DNA of 15,931 nt, from assembly GCA_023228995.1 (NCBI GenBank), contig JALOAD010000068.1:1-15931 (forward strand). Reading direction: 5' to 3'. The notes below the pieces were generated by a model. The model was not told the origin of the DNA and did not search any database. It saw nothing but the letters and a program-made list of their open reading frames with translations. A program made the position numbers and the translations under genes. This DNA comes from JALOAD01 sp023228995 [NCBI: Candidatus Muiribacterium halophilum] (GTDB lineage: Bacteria > Muiribacteriota > Muiribacteriia > Muiribacteriales). Numbering within the stretch: the first letter of the stretch is position 1; each line of letters opens with the position of its first letter. Below are positions 12,722 to 15,931 of the stretch, piece after piece.

Positions 12722-14083
12722 ATGAAAAGAGATATTGTAATAATCGGTGGTGGTCCAGCAGGAATGATAACAGCAGTTACTGCAAGAGGGTCTTATCCAG
12801 ACAAAAAAGTTACTTTTATAAGACGTGAAGATAAAGTGCTTGTGCCATGCGGAATTCCTTATATTTTTCATACTCTTGGAAGTGTACAAAAAAACATTGC
12901 TCCAGACAAGCCTTTTATTGATAATAATATTGAAATAATAGTTGATACAGTAATTAATGTAGATACAAAAAATAAGACTTTGAAATTAAACAGTAATGAA
13001 GAAATTGAATATGAAAAACTTGTTTTTGCAACAGGTTCAGAACCTTATATGCCAACATGGTTGAAAGGTCATGAACTTGAAAATGTGTTTGTTATAAAGA
13101 AAAATCATGAATATCTTGAAGAAGTCAAAAAAAAGACAGATGCAATGCAAAAAATAATGGTTGTTGGTGCTGGATTTATTGGAGTTGAAGTTGCAGAAGA
13201 ATTAAATAAAAATGGCAAGGAAATATATCTTGTAGAAAAAATGGATAGTATAATCGGGAAAGCTTTTGATTCAGAGTTTGTTGATGATATTCATCAGAGT
13301 TTAGTTGCTTCAGGTATGAATATTATAACTGGTAAAGGTGTGCAAGAAATAAATGGTAATGGGAAAGTTTCTTCTGTTACTCTTGAAGATGGTCAAAAGA
13401 TTGAGATTGATGCAGTTGTTCTTGCTATGGGATATAGACCTAATATTGAACTTGCTGAAAAAACAGGTTTGTTTATAGGAAAAAATAAAAACATCTGGGT
13501 TGATGAATATATGAGAACTAGTGAGAGAGATGTTTTTGCAGTTGGAGATTGTGCTGAAAGAATGCATTTTATAACAAGAAGACCTTCAAATACAATGCTT
13601 GCTTCAACAGCTACATCTGAAGCTAGAGTTGCTGGTTCAAATCTTTATTCTTTATCAACATTAAAGTCATTTAACGGTACAATTGCAATATTTTCAACTA
13701 AAGTTGGAGATATTTTAATCGGTTCAGCTGGTATAACTGTTTCAGAAGCTAAAGATGAAGGAATGCATATTGTTGATGCTACTTTTGCAGGTTCAGATAG
13801 ACATCCAGCTAATTTACCTGGAGCAGGAACTCAAAAAGTTAAGCTTATAACTTCTAAAAATACAGGTGTTATAATTGGTGCTCAGATTTTAGGTGGTGAA
13901 AGTTCTTCTGAACTTATTAATGTTCTTGGTTATATAATTCAGAATAGAATGAGAGTTGATGAAGTTTTTGTATCACAGATAGGAACCCATCCTCTTACAA
14001 CAGCTGCTCCAACTACATATCCAATAGTTAAAGCTGCCGAAATGATACTAAAAAAAATGAAATGCCCTAAATTTGAGGATTAA
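12722..14083 (+). CDS. FAD-dependent pyridine nucleotide-disulfide oxidoreductase (NADH oxidase/CoA-disulfide reductase-like)
   Basis: The 453-residue protein carries an N-terminal FAD site IIGGGPAGM (7-15), a second dinucleotide site VVGAGFIGVE (147-156) for NAD(P)H and the FAD-binding motif VFAVGDCAE (271-279). A C-terminal dimerisation domain (about 325-445) has ATFAGSDRHPANLPGAG. C43 in VPCGIPY matches the single redox cysteine of NADH oxidase, NADH peroxidase and CoA-disulfide reductase enzymes; there is no CxxxxC pair as in glutathione or lipoamide dehydrogenases. It probably removes oxygen, peroxide or disulfide/polysulfide using NAD(P)H in the cytoplasm. The exact acceptor cannot be told. 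The start is the ATG at 12722 behind GGAGG; the in-frame ATG at 12710 overlaps that site. No neighbour suggests a pathway. Confidence 0.9.
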   Translation: MKRDIVIIGGGPAGMITAVTARGSYPDKKVTFIRREDKVLVPCGIPYIFHTLGSVQKNIAPDKPFIDNNIEIIVDTVINVDTKNKTLKLNSNEEIEYEKLVFATGSEPYMPTWLKGHELENVFVIKKNHEYLEEVKKKTDAMQKIMVVGAGFIGVEVAEELNKNGKEIYLVEKMDSIIGKAFDSEFVDDIHQSLVASGMNIITGKGVQEINGNGKVSSVTLEDGQKIEIDAVVLAMGYRPNIELAEKTGLFIGKNKNIWVDEYMRTSERDVFAVGDCAERMHFITRRPSNTMLASTATSEARVAGSNLYSLSTLKSFNGTIAIFSTKVGDILIGSAGITVSEAKDEGMHIVDATFAGSDRHPANLPGAGTQKVKLITSKNTGVIIGAQILGGESSSELINVLGYIIQNRMRVDEVFVSQIGTHPLTTAAPTTYPIVKAAEMILKKMKCPKFED

Positions 14084-14218
14084 AAAACAAGAATATAGAT
14101 AAATAGCGTTTGAAAAACTCATTTAGGAATATAAAATTTAAAAATGAAACATATATTTTTGATTTTAGTATTAACTACAAAGGTAATTAAAAAGTCAGTA
14201 ATTTATTAGTTTTTATAT

Positions 14219-14263
14219 CTAATTAGTGATGAAGTCATGAAAAGGCTTCATCACGTTAATTAG
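14219..14263. repeat. Long bulged hairpin in the gap before the second methyltransferase gene
   Basis: GTGATGAAGTC (14226-14236) pairs with GGCTTCATCAC (14244-14254) over 11 positions with one G-U pair and a 7-nt loop. It is extended by CTAATTA (14219-14225) with TAATTAG (14257-14263) across a 2-nt bulge. No T-tract follows on the plus strand, so it is not a standard terminator. The preceding 14084-14218 holds no gene or strong promoter that I can see. Confidence 0.55.
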
Positions 14264-14291
14264 TAAATTCGTTACATTATAATGAATTTAC
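14263..14291 (+). promoter_or_regulatory. Second hairpin with TATAAT in its loop
   Basis: GTAAATTC (14263-14270) and GAATTTAC (14284-14291) form an 8-bp inverted repeat, sharing one base with the hairpin before it. TATAAT (14278-14283) lies within the spacer and could be the -10 of the downstream gene, but no good -35 exists, since that position falls in the 3' arm of the preceding hairpin. This suggests either a regulator-dependent promoter or chance. Confidence 0.35.
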
Positions 14292-14306
14292 ATTAATATT
14301 TTTACT

Positions 14307-14352
14307 AAGAATATTCTTTTTTAATACCTCAAAAACTTGATATGAAGTTTTT
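14307..14352 (+). promoter_or_regulatory. Leader elements of the second methyltransferase gene
   Basis: A perfect 12-bp palindrome AAGAATATTCTT (14307-14318) is followed by a hairpin of AAAAACTT (14331-14338) and AAGTTTTT (14345-14352) with a 6-nt loop. The hairpin ends 4 nt before the ribosome binding site AGGAG (14357-14361). The palindrome could be an operator and the hairpin could tune translation; neither is demonstrated. Confidence 0.35.
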
Positions 14353-14367
14353 ATTCAGGAGAATATT

Positions 14368-15252
14368 GTGGATAAACAGGATATTATTAAAAAGCTTAAT
14401 AAAAGTATAAATAGTAAATTTTTGGAAGATATTAATAAAAGAGGCTTGTTTGATGCTGTAAGTCATTGGGATAAAAAAGCAAGTCATTTTGATAAGAAGA
14501 AATTTGATACAAAAGATGAACAAACTTATGTAAAAAGTATTTTTGATTATATTGATTCAAGAATTAGTATAAAATCTGATTACAGTTTTTTAGATGTAGG
14601 AGCTGGAACTGGAATACTTAGCATTCCTTTAGGGAATCTTTCTCATAAAGTTACAGCTCTTGATCCTTCAAAAAATATGCTTGATATATTGAAGACTAAA
14701 TCAGAAGAAACTAATGCTTGTAAATATATAACTTTGATAAACAAAAGATGGCGTGAAGCTGAGCTTGAAAAGGATTATCAAATTCATGACATTGCTATTG
14801 CTCATAGAAGTCTTGGTATGATATCGCTTGATTCAAAAATGAATTCAGATTTTAATGATGCGATTATGAAACTTCATAATTCAGCAAAGAAAGCAGTATT
14901 TATATTTTTCCCAGGAATTAGTGATATTAATACTATTATTTCTGAAAATCTTGATTATAGTAAAGGTAAAAGGGAAGCATTTAGTGATTTTGAAGTTTCT
15001 GGTGATGGCATTTATAATTTTGTTTATACTTTAGGTTTTTATCCGAGAGTTGATTATATTGAGATTGAAAATATTGAGCATTTTAATAATGTTGATGAGG
15101 CTGTGCAAAAATATATGAAGTATTGGAAGCTTGATGCAAAAGATGATTATTCGCTTGTCCTTGATGTATTAAAACAACAAAGAATACTGGATGATGATGG
15201 TTATGTTTTTGATAATAAAAAAAGAATAAAAATCTTGTGGTGGAAGAAGTAG
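14368..15252 (+). CDS. Class I SAM-dependent methyltransferase, substrate unknown
   Basis: The 294-residue protein has a Rossmann methyltransferase domain with motif I FLDVGAGTG (74-82), the ribose-binding acid D99 in ALDPSKNML and a motif IV-like region HDIAIAHRSLGM. The N-terminal ~70 residues are helical and polar, including VSHWDKKASHFDKKKF, a Trp/Ala/Phe pattern seen before the SAM domain in several small-molecule methyltransferases. The C-terminal half has an extra cap-like segment (about 195-260) ending in KILWWKK. No metal-binding cysteines are present, unlike the other methyltransferase in this window. The start is a GTG at 14368 behind AGGAG with a 6-nt gap. The gene is alone, with an unusually structured 5' region. 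I cannot assign a substrate. Confidence 0.8.
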   Translation: MDKQDIIKKLNKSINSKFLEDINKRGLFDAVSHWDKKASHFDKKKFDTKDEQTYVKSIFDYIDSRISIKSDYSFLDVGAGTGILSIPLGNLSHKVTALDPSKNMLDILKTKSEETNACKYITLINKRWREAELEKDYQIHDIAIAHRSLGMISLDSKMNSDFNDAIMKLHNSAKKAVFIFFPGISDINTIISENLDYSKGKREAFSDFEVSGDGIYNFVYTLGFYPRVDYIEIENIEHFNNVDEAVQKYMKYWKLDAKDDYSLVLDVLKQQRILDDDGYVFDNKKRIKILWWKK

Positions 15253-15285
15253 AAAAATAATTAAAAATTAATAATTATTAGAGCC

Positions 15286-15340
15286 GTGAAATAGTGAAAT
15301 AGTGAAATAGTGAAATAGCGAAATGGTGAAATAGTGAATC
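15286..15340. repeat. GTGAAATA tandem repeat (8-bp unit)
   Basis: Six consecutive 8-bp units run from 15286 to 15333 (four exact GTGAAATA, one GCGAAATG, one exact) and a seventh is partial (GTGAATC, 15334-15340). The unit is not a multiple of 3 and no gene contains it. The string CGTGAAATAGT recurs alone at 15650-15660, downstream of the next promoter. It resembles a short dispersed intergenic repeat rather than a CRISPR, since no spacers exist. Confidence 0.8.
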
Positions 15341-15368
15341 AAAATGTTCAGTGAACATTTTAATTCGC
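15334..15368. repeat. Large hairpin adjoining the tandem repeat
   Basis: AAAATGTTC (15341-15349) and GAACATTTT (15353-15361) form a perfect stem with a 3-nt loop. The stem continues outward past one C/A mismatch as GTGAAT (15334-15339) with ATTCGC (15363-15368), which includes the last repeat unit. The whole is a 35-nt structure with 15 paired positions. It lies 81 bp after the methyltransferase stop and has no T-tract. Confidence 0.6.
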
Positions 15369-15609
15369 AGGATTTAATAAAATTTATGCCATATCAAATT
15401 TGTTTTATACTGTATCTATACTCATATACGCTTTATATACCGTTTTTATACTGTATTTTATAAGAGAAACAAACAATGGATTCCTGAACGGATTAGGAAT
15501 GATAGTGCTTTAGATTTTCTAATTGCTTCTAGTGTTTTAACGCTATGAATGCTACAAACCCTATAAACTTACCTAATCCAACAACTTCTAATTATTTAAA
15601 ACAAAACTC
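15369..15609. other. Gene-poor stretch with TATACTGTAT-like repeats and a possible coding remnant
   Basis: Between the hairpin and the next promoter I find no complete gene. TATACTGTAT is repeated (about 15407-15416 and 15447-15456), with related TATACTCATATAC and TATACCG strings between. From 15462 to the TGA at 15546-15548 one frame reads KRNKQWIPERIRNDSALDFL then IASSVLTL, more protein-like than expected by chance, but with no start codon or ribosome binding site. It may be the decayed end of a gene, or chance. Confidence 0.25.
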
Positions 15610-15639
15610 TTGACAATATAAACATATATTTAATATAAT
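15610..15639 (+). promoter_or_regulatory. Promoter of the last gene
   Basis: Perfect TTGACA (15610-15615) and TATAAT (15634-15639) hexamers are 18 bp apart. Transcription would start near 15646, giving a leader of about 75 nt that contains the CGTGAAATAGT repeat copy (15650-15660) almost at its 5' end and AAGG (15710-15713) before the ATG. Confidence 0.75.
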
Positions 15640-15720
15640 TATTTTATGTCGTGAAATAGTCAAAGAATAATATCATAAAATATTTCTGTAATAATATAAT
15701 AATTTGTATAAGGTTGATTT

Positions 15721-15931
15721 ATGAAAAAATATATATTTTTCATTTGTATTTTAATTTCAATTATTTCATGGAGTATGAATCTTGATTATATTGAAGCTGT
15801 TTCTGGTGTTAATTTACTAACAGAAAACAAAGTTTTTAGTATTCCAGAGAATAACAAAGATATATCAGATAGAATTGATAATATAGGAAGTCAGGCAGAA
15901 ATCCTTGATTATCTTGGTAATCTTTCGCAGA
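15721..15931 (+). CDS. Exported protein of unknown function, 3' end outside the window
   Basis: The frame is open from the ATG at 15721 to the window edge (70 codons). It opens with a signal peptide (MKKYIFFICILISIISWS), followed by MNLDYIEAVSGVNLLTENKV and a polar, helical stretch SDRIDNIGSQAEILDYLGNL. No conserved family motif is visible in the part that can be read. AAGG at 15710-15713 is a modest ribosome binding site, 7 nt from the ATG, and a consensus promoter lies about 80 bp upstream. It is likely a periplasmic or surface protein; nothing more can be said. Confidence 0.75.
   Translation, partial: MKKYIFFICILISIISWSMNLDYIEAVSGVNLLTENKVFSIPENNKDISDRIDNIGSQAEILDYLGNLSQ

Noticed and set aside
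15269-15280. Palindrome TAATAATTATTA after the second methyltransferase gene
   Set aside because: It is made only of A and T in a very AT-rich gap and is expected by chance.
15286-15340. GTGAAATA array considered as a CRISPR
   Set aside because: Units are 8 bp, head to tail, with no spacers and no cas genes nearby.

Overview
The window is very AT-rich (roughly three quarters A+T by eye), with short intergenic gaps, clear TTGACA/TATAAT-type promoters, and a mixture of Shine-Dalgarno-led and apparently leaderless genes. This fits a low-GC anaerobic bacterium. Signal peptides ending in 'FSQ', an AAA/PD-(D/E)XK 'DUF1703-type' protein and a CoA-disulfide-reductase-like flavoprotein are compatible with Spirochaetota, Fusobacteriota or Thermotogota (Petrotogales-like). 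The sequence alone does not fix the phylum. No rRNA, tRNA, CRISPR array or intact insertion sequence was seen.

Left part (1-4308), accessory in character. It starts with the 3' end of an unrecognised gene with a Gly-rich tail and a CPBP-family membrane protease. A possible insertion-sequence scar follows. Next is a compact restriction-modification pair: a beta-class DPPY DNA methyltransferase overlapping by 4 bp a probable PD-(D/E)XK restriction endonuclease. After that comes a class I methyltransferase fused to a CpXC-like cysteine domain.

Middle part (4388-10134). A TetR-family regulator has a textbook leaderless promoter with a palindromic operator in its spacer. Nearly the same operator lies in the promoter of the next gene, a cytoplasmic GH13 alpha-glucosidase/amylase-type enzyme, so the pair looks like a small regulon. 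Convergent to it is a minus-strand pair: an exported S41 peptidase with a C-terminal beta-sandwich domain, then an AAA-ATPase/PD-(D/E)XK nuclease-like protein. The S41 promoter is divergent from that of the next plus-strand operon.

Right part (10072-15931). A 2H-phosphoesterase with a signal peptide overlaps by 4 bp a YihX-like HAD phosphatase. An orphan radical SAM/SPASM-like protein follows, then an FAD/NAD(P) oxidoreductase, a second class I methyltransferase with a structured leader, and the 5' end of an exported protein of unknown function. Gaps here hold short tandem and dispersed repeats with hairpins: CTAGTAAGC units near 12.5 kb and GTGAAATA units near 15.3 kb.

The most notable observations are the shared TetR operator, three genes with exactly 6 nt between a -10 box and the ATG, the exported 2H enzyme coupled to a HAD phosphatase, and the unassigned restriction-modification pair.
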